A DNA stretch of 64,000 nt from Manis javanica (Eukaryota; Chordata; Mammalia; Pholidota; Manidae), in the NCBI RefSeq assembly GCF_040802235.1, contig NC_133165.1:46327629-46391628 (forward strand). The letters run 5' to 3'. The position numbers and the translations under genes were made by a program. The notes under the pieces were generated by a model, which saw nothing but the letters and a program-made list of their open reading frames with translations, was not told the DNA's origin and ran no database searches. Below, in pieces: positions 1 through 11,920 of the stretch (its first letter is position 1; each line of letters starts with the position of its first letter).

Positions 1-369
1 AATTGAATCTGGTGCCATTTTTCTCCTTGAGAAATTTTTTCTTTCCTACAAAAAATACAAGCAGGAGAAAAATGCAGGAGAGTTTAAAGAAAGCATTTCA
101 GTAGACTTATACCTAGTGTTGAACAGCTCGTGTAATCTAATACTGTACTGAGTGAAAAACAAGAGTGATTGAGGATGTGTGGGATGGGGACCAAGAATAT
201 GCATTTCTGTGCTCAGGTGATGCTGTTCTGCTGTTCTCAGGACCACCCTTTGAGAACCATCGAATTATGCTTTTCCTTTAAAAAAATAATTTACAGGCCC
301 TTTTTCCTTTTCAAACTTACGAGTATGTTCTTCAGGCCAGGAACTTTTTTGCTGTGGATACAAAAACAT

Positions 370-575
370 TTCATTAGAATGGGTGCATAATATTCCACAA
401 CAATGCAGCCTCACAACTTAATTTAATCATTCTTTTAATGCTGGCCATCAAGCTTGTTCACTATTACTATTATTATTATTATTACTAAAAATAGCGCTTT
501 GTACATTAGATATTTTCTCTATATAAGAGTATTTCTTTAAGACAGATCCTCAGTAAAATTTGAAGGGATGAGTGC
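370..575 (-). mobile_element. Old L1M 3'-end fragment (antisense), tentative
   Basis: The stretch reads like the reverse complement of the 3' end of an old L1 ORF2, whose usual wording is 'cataatattcca' followed by a 'ttgttc...tattat' segment. It is heavily diverged and contains a TTA microsatellite. The family call is from remembered consensus wording, not an alignment. Confidence 0.3.
461..487. repeat. (TTA)n microsatellite
   Basis: A run of about eight near-perfect TAT/TTA triplets seen directly in the sequence. Confidence 0.8.
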
Positions 576-1217
576 TTTTTTAGGTTTTGGTACTGTTAAA
601 ATGAAAGGCCCAACATGATGTCATCTCTGCTAGGCCAAGTCACCAAACCAGAGCTTGATACCTAACCTAATTATAGTTTCAACCTCTCCCTGAAAGCCAG
701 TTAGGAATTTTCTGGTCAGCACAGATAACATAACATCACATGTGCCCTCTCCATCCCCAAAAGAAGATGAGGCCATCCACCTAATGATACCCTTAGCCTT
801 GCCTCCTCCCACAGCATCAGTGTGCACAGCACGGTCTTTGGGACGCTGACTAGATGTATCCCTGCCACATTGCTTGATGTACTGGTAAAATGTAACCTCT
901 CTTCTGCATATATCTCCTTCTATAGATAAATTATTTAAGAAGTCTTCAAACGAAGGGGCGTTAGAGCAGTTTATCAGAGCACCCTGATGGGTTGCTGTGG
1001 GGCCATGGTCCTCAGTAAGACTCTGAATGAACTCTGTCCTAAGTAGTCATGTTGATTTTGGTGGGCAATATGTAAACACTTTGTTTTCTGGAAGTTTTTT
1101 TGTTTGTTTTTCTACTTCATATTGCACCAGTTGTGTGTTCTGAGCACATTTAAGGGAGGCTACACTATGTCATGATGTCTGTTAAGTGTATTAAATGCAT
1201 TTTTTACTTAATGATAT

Positions 1218-1221
<4 letters not shown>

Positions 1222-1263
<42 letters not shown>
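1222..1263. repeat. (TG)n microsatellite, about 20 units
   Basis: An uninterrupted GT dinucleotide run. An open frame crossing it (CVCVCV repeats) is an artefact of the repeat. Confidence 0.95.
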
Positions 1264-1264
<1 letters not shown>

Positions 1265-1344
1265 ATGCGCCTGTGTGTTTCACAGCATGCTCTTCAGCAT
1301 GGGGTATAATCATTTTTGATTCTTTGCTGAGTGAAAACAATCTT

Positions 1345-3595
1345 CATTATTTACAAATATCTTCAATAGCTTTATTGAGATACAGTGCACATACCATGCA
1401 GTTGGTTTTCAGTATCATCATACGTGTGTCCATCACCACAGTCAATTTTGGAACATCTTTTCACCTCAAAAAGGAATCCTGTATCGTTTGGCTACCACCC
1501 CTTACTCTTCTCTTCCTTTCTTCCCTGAGCCCTAGCAAACTTTTTCTTCTCAAAGTTGTATAATTTTAACTCTTACATTTAGGTCTCTGATCCATTTTGA
1601 GTTATTACTGCATGTGGTGTGAGGCAGGGGTGTGTGCAGATCAGAGTTAACATAGCAGGCCAAAACTACTGACCTTGTAAAAGCCTGTTTGCAAGGATGG
1701 CCTATGACTAGAACTTGGGAACTTAGATTTCAGGAGGATTCCCACTGTTACTTGATAAGGGTGGCCCACACTGCCTAAACTGTTTATACAAACAATGTGG
1801 TTTATGCTGAATACCTGCTTTCCTCCTGGCAGTCTGGGATTTTCATACCTGCTAGGCAGAGTGCCTCTGTGAACAGCCCCTAGTAAAACCCCTGGCACTG
1901 AGTCTCTAATGAACTTCTCAGGTTGGCAACATTTCATATGCATTGTCATGACTCTTTGCTGGGAGTATATCCTATGTGATTCCCTAGGACAGGACTCTTG
2001 GAAGCTGGTGTCTGGTTTCCTCCAAACTTCACACCATGTGTCTTCCTTTTCCCTTTGCTGATTTTGCTTTGTTTCCTTCGGCTGTAATAAATTAGCCATG
2101 AGTATGATCACATGCTGAGTCCTGTGAGTCTTCCTGGTCAATCAATCACTGAACCTAAGTATGGTCTCAGGGACCCCCCAACACAGGACCCAACTTCATT
2201 CTTTTGCATGTCGATAATCCAGTTGTTCAAGCACCATTTGTTGAAAAGAATTTCCTTATTGATTTGTTTTGGTACCTTGTTGAAAATCAGTTGACTGTAA
2301 ATGTGAGGATTTATTTTTGGTCTCTTAGTTTGATACCATTGATCTATATGTTTATTCTTATGCTAGTACAACACTGTCTTGATTACTGTAGTTTTGTAGT
2401 AAGGTTTTGAAATTGGGAAGTGTGAATCCTCTGGTTTTGTTCTTCTTTTTCAAGATTGTTTTATTAATTTTTGGAAAAACTTGCCAATTTCTGCAAAGAA
2501 GCCAGCTGTGATTTTGACAGAGTCAATTCAGGAAGTATTGCCATCTTAATATTATTTTCTGACTATGAACATGGGATGCCTTTGCATTTATTTAGATCTC
2601 CTTTATTTTCTTTCAACAATGCTTTGTAATGTCAGAGTATGTATTTTATACTTCTTTTAAATTTATTCCAAAGTATTTTATTCTTTTTGGTGCTTTTGTA
2701 AATGGAATTGTTTTCTTGATTTTATTTTTGGATTGTTCTTTATAAGTGTATAAAAATATGATTGATTTTTGCCTATTGATTTTTTTACTCTCCAACCTTG
2801 CTGAACGCAATTAGTTCTAATAGGTTTTTGTTAGATTCCTTAGGAATTTCCTAAATACAGGATTATGTGTTCTGCAAACCTTTCTAATCCAGATGCCTTT
2901 TATTTTACTTTATTGCCTAATTGCCCTGACTAGAACCTCTAGTACAACATTGAATACAAGGGGCAAGAGTGGACTTTTTCATCTGGTTCCTGATCTCAGA
3001 GAAAAAGCTTTCAGTCTTTCATCTTTAAGTATGATGTTAACTGTGGATTTTTGTGGATGCCCGTTATCACACTGAGGAAGTTCTTTTCAATCCTAGTTTA
3101 TAAAGTGTTTTTTATCATGAAGGGGTTTGGGATATTGTCAGATGCTTTTTTTTTTTTTTGCAACTATTGAGATCGTGTGGTTTTTGTCCTTGATTTTATT
3201 GATATGGTGTTTTACATTAATTCATTTTCACATGTTAAACCAACCAACTTTGCATTCCTGATCAATTTCAGTTGGTCATGGTCTGTGTATGAGTTTTAGT
3301 ATTTTGTTGAGGATTTTTTGTCTGTATTCATAACAGATAGTGATCTGTGGTTTTCTTGTATCAATTTTTTTTGTTTTTTGGGGGGTCTGCTTTCAGTATC
3401 TGGATACTGCTGGCCTCCTAAAATGAGTTGGGAAGTGTTCCCTCTTCAGTTTTTTGGGAGAGTGTGTGAAGAACTGGTGTTAATTCTTTAAGTAGTTGTA
3501 GAATTAACCAGTGAAACCATCCAGATTTGGGTTTTTCTTTGTGGGTAGTTTTAGCTATGTGGTTTTTAAGCACTTGAGATATTGCTAGTATGACT
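1345..3595 (-). mobile_element. Old L1M element in antisense, split by an LTR
   Basis: The left end reads as a reverse-complemented L1M 3' UTR ('agctttattgagatacagtgc', then 'ccatcaccacagtcaatttt'). After the inserted LTR the sequence resumes with reverse-complemented ORF2: 'cttcattcttttgcatg', 'caccatttgttgaaaag', 'gatctatatgtttattctta', and on to the reverse transcriptase region near 2890-3590. All frames are broken. Wording is typical of ancient mammalian L1M families. Boundaries are approximate. Confidence 0.75.
1631..2184 (+). mobile_element. Solo LTR, class III (ERVL/MaLR-like)
   Basis: The segment interrupts the antisense L1M exactly where the L1 would read from 'gaggcagggg' to 'ccaacttcattc'. 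It begins TGTG, contains a polyadenylation-like 'gctgtaataaattag' near 2080, and ends with 'gtcctgtgagtcttcc...ggaccccccaacaca', wording characteristic of MLT/ERVL-class LTRs. Flanks agggg and aggac may be a decayed 5-bp duplication. The exact subfamily is not resolved. Confidence 0.6.
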
Positions 3596-4375
3596 GAGAA
3601 ATGAGAATTTTTATTTTATTTATTATTAATTAGTTAACTTAAAGCTACAGATGGCTATTTACTATATTGAACAGAGCAGGTCTTGGACAGTGGTTCTCAG
3701 TGGGATGGTACTGCCCCCTATGGTCCTGTGGAAGTTTGTGGGGGTTTTGAATCTCACTGTGAGTGGGGGCAGCATCCTTAGAGGCTGAGAGCCAAACTAT
3801 CCTGTGATATGTAGTAATGTTCTGTATGAAGAGAATTTTTCCTATGCCTCAGTGTCCCCCTAGACATCTAGCAATTTGTGCCAAGACTCTAACTTTATTT
3901 TACACGTGAAGCCAAAATACATTTTGCTTGGTTTTAATATACATAGAATTTTCCAGGAATTCAACTATCATGTACATTGAAGGGACATTGTATTTTGTTT
4001 TGTTTGGCTCTTTACCAAGAATTGTTCACTATATTTGGAAAATCCCTTCACTGAAGGCAACACACATAATAAAACCCATTGTTTTCTGAGCTGCCTTAAT
4101 TCACTGTGATTCAAGTATGTAAAAATGTAAAATGCTAAGTATATGTATACATACTTATTTCAAAATGTCAAATATAAAGAAAAATGTTCAGCAATTGTTC
4201 ATATTGTAATCCTCTCCTTATAAATCCATACTGTGTCATTGCAAGCAGGTGCAAATCTCTGACTGCTACTTTCTGTATCTTCTAGGGAATTCATGTGTCA
4301 TCATTTACATATTTAAGTACACATTTGAAATAAAAAGCGATTTTCCTTTTTCTCCATTATAAGTACACTTAGAGC
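3596..4375. other. Intergenic; possible hAT/MER5-like fragment at 3690-3815
   Basis: At about 3690 the phrase 'cagtggttctcagtggga' followed by 'ctgccccct' and a later 'gggggcagcatcc' resembles the MER5 group of non-autonomous hAT transposons. The similarity is weak and the ends are not defined. The rest is AT-rich sequence with nothing I can name. Confidence 0.3.
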
Positions 4376-4725
4376 ATGGCAGTATTTACTAAAGCTGAAT
4401 ATACACTTAGGCTATAGCTATCCCACCAAAGAGGACAAATATTTATGTCCACAAAAACACTTGTACAAAAATGTTTTCTCATAAGAGCCCCACACTGGTA
4501 ACAAAAAATCAACAGGAGAATTAATACACTGTGGCATAGTTACACAACTGAAGACTAGTCAGCAATCAAAAAAGAGGGAACTACTGGTATATGTAACAAC
4601 ATAGGTGAATTTCACAGGCTTCTGAAGCCAGACACTAAATAGCACATTCCTTATGATTCTATCTATATGAAGCCAAGTACAGGCAAAATGAAAAAATGAT
4701 GGCAGAAGTCAAAACAGTTGGTGCT
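4376..4725 (+). mobile_element. Old L1M 3' fragment (sense)
   Basis: Recognisable L1 ORF2 C-terminal and 3' UTR wording in decayed form: 'cacaaaaacacttgtacaaaaatgtt', 'ttaatacactgtggcatag', 'aggtgaatttcacag', 'gattctatctatatgaag'. No frame is open. This is an ancient fragment. Confidence 0.65.
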
Positions 4726-4764
4726 CTCATTCAGCTGGATGTATGTTGTCTTTCAATAATACTA

Positions 4765-4965
4765 ATAAAAAGAACACATAAGTGAACATGTACTATGTAG
4801 AATGTGTTGAGGGGACCACCAAGACTATCCCTGTCTTCAAGGAGCTCGGGCTGTTTAAGAAAATAAAACACACACAGAATAACATAAAATAATGTGTGTC
4901 AGAAGGTTATATTATCGGTGGAGTTCATGAAGTGTTACAGGATACTTGTTTATAAAATGGAGCAC
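4765..4965 (+). mobile_element. L2-like fragment
   Basis: 'ctatccctgtcttcaaggagctcgggctg' followed by 'gtgtgtcagaaggttata' matches the usual wording of the conserved L2/MIR3 segment that ends with 'caaggagctcacagtct'. Diverged, approximate ends. Confidence 0.45.
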
Positions 4966-5189
4966 AGGGTCTGCCACAGCTGAGGCCTCAGTGGCTGGAG
5001 GTGGGTGAGCAAGGAAGAGTAGTGCCTAGGGTTTAGTCCCAGAGAGGAGTCCTAATGCCACCCCTTCACTTCCCCATGCTCCATTCTCTGCCTCCTCTCA
5101 GTCCACACCCCTTCCACAATTATAATGGGCCCACTATGGTGAACATTAGAAAATACAGCAATACATCCAGAAGAGTCTTCTGTGGCCTA
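4966..5189. other. Intergenic, nothing recognised
   Basis: Unique-looking sequence with no coding signature or repeat that I can name. Confidence 0.4.
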
Positions 5190-5330
5190 ATTAGAGGATC
5201 TGATTTCAGGATTTCACTCTATCACTAGCTTTACCATCACCTGCCCTTTTCAGAGTCTTGTTTTTTTCATCTGGAAATTCAGGTTAGTAATAGCTGCTTT
5301 TCCAGCCTACCTACAAATTTGTCAAGAGTT
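5190..5330 (+). mobile_element. MIR-like SINE fragment
   Basis: Pattern 'ctatcactagc...ttcatctggaaattcaggttagtaatagc' follows the MIR core and its 'tcatctgtaaaatgggga' tail in decayed form. Confidence 0.45.
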
Positions 5331-5739
5331 TCAAATGCCTTGATGCATTTGAAATTGCTATTCAAATGCCAGTAATGACTGTCACTTTTCTTCTTGCTGG
5401 TTACATTATTACAGGCATTGGAGAGAAGCAATCTACTGAGGGAAATGTGATACCCACATGACCCAGAGACACTAGGCTGATCAAAGCACCTCCAGGGACC
5501 AGTAAGGACCCCATCAAAATCTAGGTATTAATAAAACTCACCTATTAAAAATACCCATGTTATGCTTGGCTTCAGTAATGAAGCCCAGTTATGCTGAAAA
5601 GGAAGAAATTCTCAGGTTTTCTTTACTCTGATGTCCTCATTCTCAACCATCCTTATCATAAGACCAATTTGTTTCAACTCAAAAATTGTTAGTTTCTAGT
5701 TTTAAACAGCAAAGCCTTCATGAGTGCATATGGCTGTGA

Positions 5740-5880
5740 AATGTTTGGGTTGGAACACAGGCTAATAGTGTGACTTTGGGCAAGTCACTTGACCTCTTAG
5801 GATGTCAACATCCTCTTCTCTAAACTCATGACAATAATACCTGCTTTACAGGGTTGTCATGAAGATTTAAGAGAGGTATT
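5740..5880 (+). mobile_element. MIR SINE
   Basis: The core is easily read: 'gtgtgactttgggcaagtca' then 'cttgacctctta', a control-count segment, 'acaataatacctgctttaca' and 'gggttgtcatgaagattta'. These are the diagnostic MIR phrases in the usual order. Confidence 0.8.
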
Positions 5881-6059
5881 CAATAGGAAATACATTTTAT
5901 GATTCACAGTACAATAATCTGCCATTAAAAAGAATGAGAGAGGTCCATATGAATTATAGGATGAGCTGCAAGATATATGAATAATGAAATAAGATGCAGA
6001 AGAGCAAATAAAGTATGCTATGATTTGTGTAAGAAAAAGGGTGGGGATATATACCATCT

Positions 6060-6287
6060 CAATAGATAGATGTTGATAGATTTATTGATCTGTCTCTACA
6101 AATACATTAAATAATATAGATAAATGTGTGTATGTGTATGTATATGGATTATATAGATAAGAATATGTACATAGATATCCACTAGATAGATCCTTATCCT
6201 ATAAACCTTACACATGCACACATATATCTGCATCTTTTTATGTACCCATATCTATGTTTATGGAGAGACATCTAGAAATTATACTGT
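6060..6287. other. AT-rich low-complexity stretch, ERV target
   Basis: GATA/TATA-rich sequence. Its last bases (ctagaaattatactgtaaac) appear to continue across the provirus into 14704 onward (aaactgataattggg), so an older unclassified repeat seems to have been the integration target. Confidence 0.4.
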
Positions 6288-6291
6288 AAAC

Positions 6292-6587
6292 CTGGGGAAG
6301 GAAACTCAAGGAAGTACCAAGTTTTTTTACCCAAGAAAGAGTAGTGCTTTCCAGTGATGTGGCAGTATTCGGCACATGTGCCACCCCACCTTGCCCTGTC
6401 ACCAGATAGTAACCAATAAGAAATGGTTGTTTTCATTTAAATCTGTAATGAAAGTATAAAAGGCAAGGCCCCGCTGCACTTGGGGCTCAGCCTTTGGTTA
6501 TGAATCCACTGAGCCGGTGCCGTCAATAAACTGGTCAAGTCTCCGTGTCGCGACTCCTTGTTTGTAGTTCCCACGGTGCCTGTAACA
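6292..6587 (+). repeat. ERV 5' LTR
   Basis: Starts cTGGGG and ends taaCA just before the primer site. Promoter-like elements are visible: CCAAT at 6413-6417, TATAAAA at 6455-6461, and AATAAA at 6525-6530. The same order recurs in the 3' LTR, supporting the assignment. Confidence 0.88.
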
Positions 6588-6592
6588 TTTCG

Positions 6593-6610
6593 TCGGGGCT
6601 CGTCCGGGAT
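6593..6610 (+). promoter_or_regulatory. Retroviral primer binding site, tRNA-Pro-like
   Basis: The 18-mer tcggggctcgtccgggat lies 5 bases after the LTR. It matches the well-known proline-tRNA primer site with a single mismatch at the second base. The tRNA assignment rests on remembered consensus. Confidence 0.8.
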
Positions 6611-7199
6611 TCAGAGACGGTGTATTCACCTCCTTTGTTGCTGAGGGACTGTCCCCGGGGTGCGGGGAGAGGTGACTTCCCCTGGTGCCAACCGATGATT
6701 GTTCTGTAGGGGACTCGCCCCTCCTGGCAAGTCGGGGATATAACCCGAATGCACAACGAAACCCAGTGAGACTCCAGAATTAGTGGGAAGCCTTTTGCCT
6801 GAATGACTGGTAAGAACCCGGTTCAAGGTAGACCTGTCTTAAGAGACAGAAGGGGAGTCTGATCACCTCCCAGGGTCGCCCGAGGATCCCCCTCTGGGGT
6901 GAAACCGCTACCCGAAGGTAAAGGGCAAGGGGCGGAAATGCAATGAGACTCTGGTGAGTGGAGATGTGTGAGACATGGCCTGGTCATGAAGCGAGGGTGG
7001 GTTTTGATCTGTGGGTTTGCGGCAATCCTCGTAAAGTTTAGGGCAGCTCTCTTCAGAGCGATCCTGACTGGGAGTTACACAGTCCCGCCAATGCCAGGAG
7101 ATGCCTGAAATATCTCTGCAAGGAGAGTGGCTCAAGAAGGACAAAGTGTGTAATAACCCTTCTAAATCACCCCCTTCCCTGAATCCAACTCTTTTTTGT
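6611..7199 (+). other. ERV leader (untranslated) region
   Basis: About 590 bp between the primer binding site and the first recognisable Gag codons, where packaging and splice-donor sequences normally lie. No long frame. I could not assign a specific signal. Confidence 0.5.
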
Positions 7200-8690
7200 G
7201 CATATGTATACATAAAGGGAGGTATGGGTGGTCAACAGGTAAGTCTACCCCCTTAGAGGGTATCCTTAGGAATTTTAGGAAGGGATTCAGGGATGATTAT
7301 CGTGTCAAACTTAGTCCTGGGAAACTCTGGGTGCTTTGTGAAATAGACTGGGTCTCCTTTGAGATTGGATGGCCATTTGGGGGATCTCTAGAAAGACAGT
7401 TAATCAGCAGAGTTTTTGGGTGATCACTGGAAGTCCCAGACACCCAGACCAGTTCCCCTATATTGCCTGTTGGCAAGATGTAGTCCTGTCCCAACTGTCC
7501 TGGCTGAAGCCATGCTTAGAGGAAAATTGTAAGCTTATGATGGCCCAAGTGGAGGCTTCTTCCAAGTGTTCCCCTGATTCAAAGAAGTCTGTCGTCGCCT
7601 GTGAACCAGAGGAGACACCTCCACCATATGTTCCCTCATCCATTTACCCACCATTACCGATTCCCCCACCATTGGTTGAGTCCACGGGAGAGCCCCAGGC
7701 AGACTCAGATGCCTTGGGAGGTAGCACCACTCGTGCACCATCCCTGCCGCCATTAACTCCAGAACCTCCAGTTTTGACTCTGCAGACCGCCTGTTGGAGG
7801 GGCCAATCTGCCTTGGTCAGGGACTCCTCCGGTAATTACTCGCCAGGAGCCCTGCTGATGCTCCTGCATGAGACACATGGCCCTATCTTCTATGACCAGG
7901 ACAGACATGTTCAAGGGGAACAACAAGTCTTTGTCTACCAGCCATTCACTACCACAGACCTCTTAAACTAGAAAAACTAAACTCCACCTTATTCTGAAAA
8001 ACCACAGGCCATGATTGACTTGTTACAATCTGTAATTCAAACTCATAAACCCACCTGGACAGATGTCCACCAACTCCTAATGTTATTTAATACGGGGGAG
8101 AGACCCTGAATAACCCAGGCAGCCATAAAGTAGCTGAAAGACCATGCTCCGAATGGAATTCTCAATACCTGTGCCTATGCCCAGAACCATTTCCCAGAGG
8201 AAGACCCCCAACTGGGACCTAAGTAATGACCAGGACTACCAGAATTTAGAACAGTATCAAGAGTTTCTTATAAATGGAATGAAAGAAGGAGGGAAAATGG
8301 TCATTAATATGGCCAAGACTTCCGAGATTCTCTAGGGACCCAAAGAGAGTCCAGCTCTGTATTACAAAAGGCTGTGTGAGACCTTCAGGCTCTACACTCC
8401 ATTTGATCCAGAAGCACCAGAAAACCAAAGGATGGTTAACGCTGCCTTTGTCAGTCAGGCCCAGGGAGACATTAGGCATAAACTACAAAAGCTTGAGGAC
8501 TTCACTGGAATGAATGTTAGCCAATTAGTGGAAGTGGTCACCAAGGTTTTTGTTAACCAAGATCAAGAAGCTCAGAGGGAGGCTGATAGGAAGCTGAAGA
8601 AAAAGTCAGATCTCATCATAGCAGCCCTAACAGAACATTCGGGACACCCGCAGAGGTCTAGTCCATCCAGCAGAGGGCGAAGGGGCTGAT
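7200..8690 (+). pseudogene. gag: ERV gag pseudogene
   Basis: Fragments in shifting frames cover matrix, a proline-rich linker and capsid. The longest open piece (7369-7971) contains a PPPY late-domain motif (TPPPYVPSS, near 7618) and ends with the capsid phrase YQPFTTTDLLN. After stops near 7969-8330 the capsid C-terminal region resumes around 8345-8690 with YTPFDPEAPENQR and the charged DREADRKLKKK-like tail, the major-homology-side segment of gamma Gag. The nucleocapsid after 8690 is eroded and no complete zinc knuckle remains. Family knowledge: Gag is the structural polyprotein. It is non-functional here. Confidence 0.82.
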
Positions 8691-8699
8691 ACCGACCTG

Positions 8700-9270
8700 A
8701 ACGGCCTTGGCTGGGTAAAAAAGAATGTGGATGGACATTGGAGGAACGAATGTTCTCAAAGGAGGGGAAGACCCAGACTGGGTCCGGGGCCTGGGGAAGG
8801 GGACAAGTAGTACAGTGATGGTACCAGCCCAGGAAAACAGTCCCCGAGAGCCCAGGGGAGGACTTCGTCGGCCTCGCTGTAATGGAAGAAGACTATGAAG
8901 ATGAATAGGGCCCACCAGGCTCCATTCCCTTTGGCTCCCAGGAGCCTATGATCCAAATGACAGTAGGGGGCTGACTCATGGACTTCATGGTGAACACTGG
9001 AGCTGAACACTCAGTGGTCACTCAGCAGGTGGGCCCACTCTCTCAATGACAGGCAACCATAGTGAGTGCCACTGGGAGCAGAAGACGCTGGCTCTTCCTG
9101 ACACCTCGGCAGTGCACCTTGGGAGGTCATAAGGTCATCCATGAGTCCCTGTATCTGCCGGACTGTCCCATGGCCTTAAATGGGGCGTGTTCTCTTGGGA
9201 AAACTCCAGGCCCAAATAACTTTTGTCTCCCAAGGGCAAGCGGCCTTAACCCTGAGGAGGTCTGAAGCAG
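8700..9270 (+). pseudogene. pro: ERV nucleocapsid/protease remnant
   Basis: Downstream of the eroded nucleocapsid, the frame near 8975-9010 reads DFMVNTGAEHSVVT. This is the retropepsin active-site box, but the catalytic Asp of the D-T-G triplet is Asn. In-frame stops flank it (near 8974 and 9046). A further open segment (9062-9265) ends at the protease/reverse transcriptase border. The substituted residue and the stops show the enzyme is dead. Confidence 0.75.
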
Positions 9271-9289
9271 AGATTATGTCTCTCACGGT

Positions 9290-10600
9290 TCCCCAGGGAG
9301 AAGAATGATGTCTCTTCAGTTGCCCAAACTCTGCCTCAGGAATCCCTGAGATGCCCTTCCAGATCCCCGGAATCTGGGCAAAAGATAATCCCCAAGGGCT
9401 GGCTAGAAACATTCCTTCAGTGGTCATAGAACTTAAGCCTGGGGCTGAGCTGGTACGTCCTTCCAAAGGTGCGGACAGGCATTCAACACCACCTGGACAG
9501 ACTCCTTATGCGTGGAATCCTCCATGCCAGTTGTGTTGGAATACTCTGCTTTTACCTGTCCAGAAGCCAGGGACGGATTATTATTGGCCCGTCCAAGACT
9601 TATGTGCGCACAGTGAACCAAGCCACTGTCATCCTCCACACGGTAGTCCCTAATTCCTACACTCTGCTGGGCCTAATACCCCCAGATGTAACTTTCTTCA
9701 CTTGCCTAGACTTAAAAGATGCCTTCTTCTGTATCCGCCTGGCCCCAAAAAATCAGCTGGTATTTGCCTTCTAATGGGAAAACCCTTAGTTTGGTGAACA
9801 CAGGCTGTTAACCTGGACCAGACTGCCCCAGGGCTTCAAAAATTCTCCCAGCATATTTGGGTCAGCCCTGGCCTCAGACTTGAAGGCATTCCCTGCAACC
9901 AACTCAGTTGTGCTCTGCTTCAATATGTGTATGACCTACTCGCAGGACCCACTAGGGAGGAATGCCTTAGGGGAACAGAGAGGCTCCTCCACCTACTATG
10001 GGAAGCTGGATATGAAGTATGGAAGAAGGCCCAAATCTGCCTAGAAAAAGTCAAGTACTTGGGCTTTCACCTCTCATGAGGACAGCAGCAACTTGGACCA
10101 GAAAGGAAACAGACTATTTTTGCAATCCCCAACCCCCGAATCTGACATCAGGTTTGGGAATTCTTAGGTGCTGCAGGATTCTGCCAGATCTTGATCCCCA
10201 ACTTCTCAGTCATGGCAAAACCCTTATATGAAGCCACCAAGGGGGGTGAACGGGAACCACTACTTTGAGAAAAAGAACAAGAGAGGGCCTTCCAAACCAT
10301 AAAATAGACTCTCACCAATGCCCTGGCTTTGGAATTCCCAGATCCCTCAAAACTGTTTTTCTTGTATGGGACACAACTGGCCAGCTAATAAGTTTTCACC
10401 TTAGATTCCACCATCGAGGCCAAGCCTTTGCTGACTGCGGTGGAAAAGAAATTAAACATGGCAAGATAATCCTCGAGCTGCTAGATGTTGTATGGACTCC
10501 CAAAAAGGTGGTGGTCATACATTGCCTGGGGGCACCAGAAGGGAGACGCTATGATTGCCACAGGAAAAACGAGGGCCTACTGGGAGGCAAAGTGAGTGAC
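9290..10600 (+). pseudogene. pol: ERV reverse transcriptase / RNase H pseudogene
   Basis: Reverse transcriptase is readable in pieces: VQKPGTDYYWPVQDL-type text near 9550-9600 and DLKDAFFCIRL near 9711, which carries the first catalytic Asp. The catalytic box at 9924-9935 reads Y-V-Y-D, so the first Asp of the usual YVDD pair is Tyr (codon TAT at 9930-9932). After several stops, only the C-terminal part of RNase H is visible (10420-10600, ILELLDVVWTPKKVVVIHC), suggesting an internal deletion near 10385-10430. Confidence 0.82.
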
Positions 10601-11799
10601 CCAAGAGAGCGATGATGTGCTACTGGTGATTCTAGCAAGTGTTCTGTTTGCGACTCCACTGGCTAACTGGGACCCACACTACTTCCAGCATGAAAAGGTG
10701 TGCTTTGAGACTGAGCCCAGAGAATACCTCTCCAGAGGACAGCGAATGTTGGCCAGCAGGAAAATAGTCATTCCCGAATCCCTGGCTCCAGTCTTCGTGA
10801 AACAGTTTCACCAAGAAACACATGTGTCATGGACCTGCTTAGAATCCTCCCTGAATAGGCATTTCTATGTACCAAGATTAGCCAGCATTGCTCAGGCTGT
10901 GTGGGAGAAATGCAAGGTCTGCATCCAGAACAACCCAAGACAAGGACTGAGAGTGGCCCCGCAGGGTCAGAGCACAGAAGGTACTCCCATTGAAAACATA
11001 ACAGTAGATTTTACTGAATTGCCTCGTATTCATGGATGTCAGTGTCTGTTGGTGTTCATGTGCACCTTTTCTGGGTGGGTAGAAGTGTTCCTCACCCGCA
11101 CTGAGACTGCTCACGAGGTGGCCCAAATCCTCCCAAAAGAAATTATTCCTAATTTTGGAATTACAATTACCATTGGGTCAGATAATGGGCTGGCCTTTGT
11201 AGCTGAGACAGTGCAATTTAGTGGCCAGAAAGCTAAAAATTACCTGGAAATTGCACACAGTGTATTGACCCCAGAGTTTAGGAAAAGTTGAAAGAATGAA
11301 CAGGACCCTAAAAAAGCAACTTAGCAAATTGTGCCAGGAAACCCACTTCCATTGAGATCAAGTATTGCCAATAGCCCTTTTGAGAATAAAATCCAGCCCC
11401 AATAGGCAGACAGGGTTGACCCCATTTGAGATTCTCTATGACTGTCCCCCTCCTCTTATTAAGGGTATTAAAGGAGATCTCAGGGAACTAGGTAACCTCA
11501 CTTTAAAGCAACAAATGGAGTCACTGAGCACCACCCTATCTTCCCTAAACCAGTGGGTGAGGGAAAGGTTGCCAGTCAGCCTCACTACAGAGGTTCATCA
11601 TTTCAAGCCAGGGGATTCAGTATGGGTTGAAGAATGGAATTTACAACCCTTAAAGCTCCTCCTGGTGGGACCACTTACTGTCATTTTATTCACCCCTACT
11701 GCAGTCAAGGTGGCAGAAGATACTCCCTGGATACATCACATCAGATTGAAGCCTGCCACCAACCAGTGGAAGTGCATTTCAGATGCTGTGTCCCCCTGA
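10596..11799 (+). pseudogene. pol: ERV integrase pseudogene (two open blocks)
   Basis: The first open block (10596-11291) holds the zinc-binding HHCC domain (FHQETH ... CKVC) and core Asp residues in ITVDFTEL and GSDNG. A frameshift around 11280 separates it from the second block, where ERMNRTLKK precedes a stop near 11355. The final open stretch, 11365-11799, has SPNRQTGLTPFEILYD and the C-terminal DNA-binding region up to LKPATNQW. Among the proviral genes this one is the best preserved, but it is split. Confidence 0.85.
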
Positions 11800-11920
11800 A
11801 AACTAACTATCTAGAGACAGGCCCCCACCAAACCAAAGAAACCAAAGGACTACAGCCCTACTTTGGTCACTCCGGAAGCTGACCAATCTATGCACAGCAA
11901 AAACTTGTTAAACTGGCAGC

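Larger units (their letters stand above)
1..1221. other. Intergenic, no gene recognised
   Basis: I see no exon, RNA gene or long meaningful ORF here. About 370-575 resembles an old L1M 3' portion in antisense, with phrases such as 'gcataatattcca' and a run of TTA triplets at 461-487 inside it. The remainder is AT-rich unique-looking sequence. The short ORFs have no recognisable family. Confidence 0.5.

Noticed and set aside
1195..1563. 122-codon frame starting in the TG repeat
   Set aside because: The N-terminal half is CVCVCV from the microsatellite and the rest is antisense L1M.
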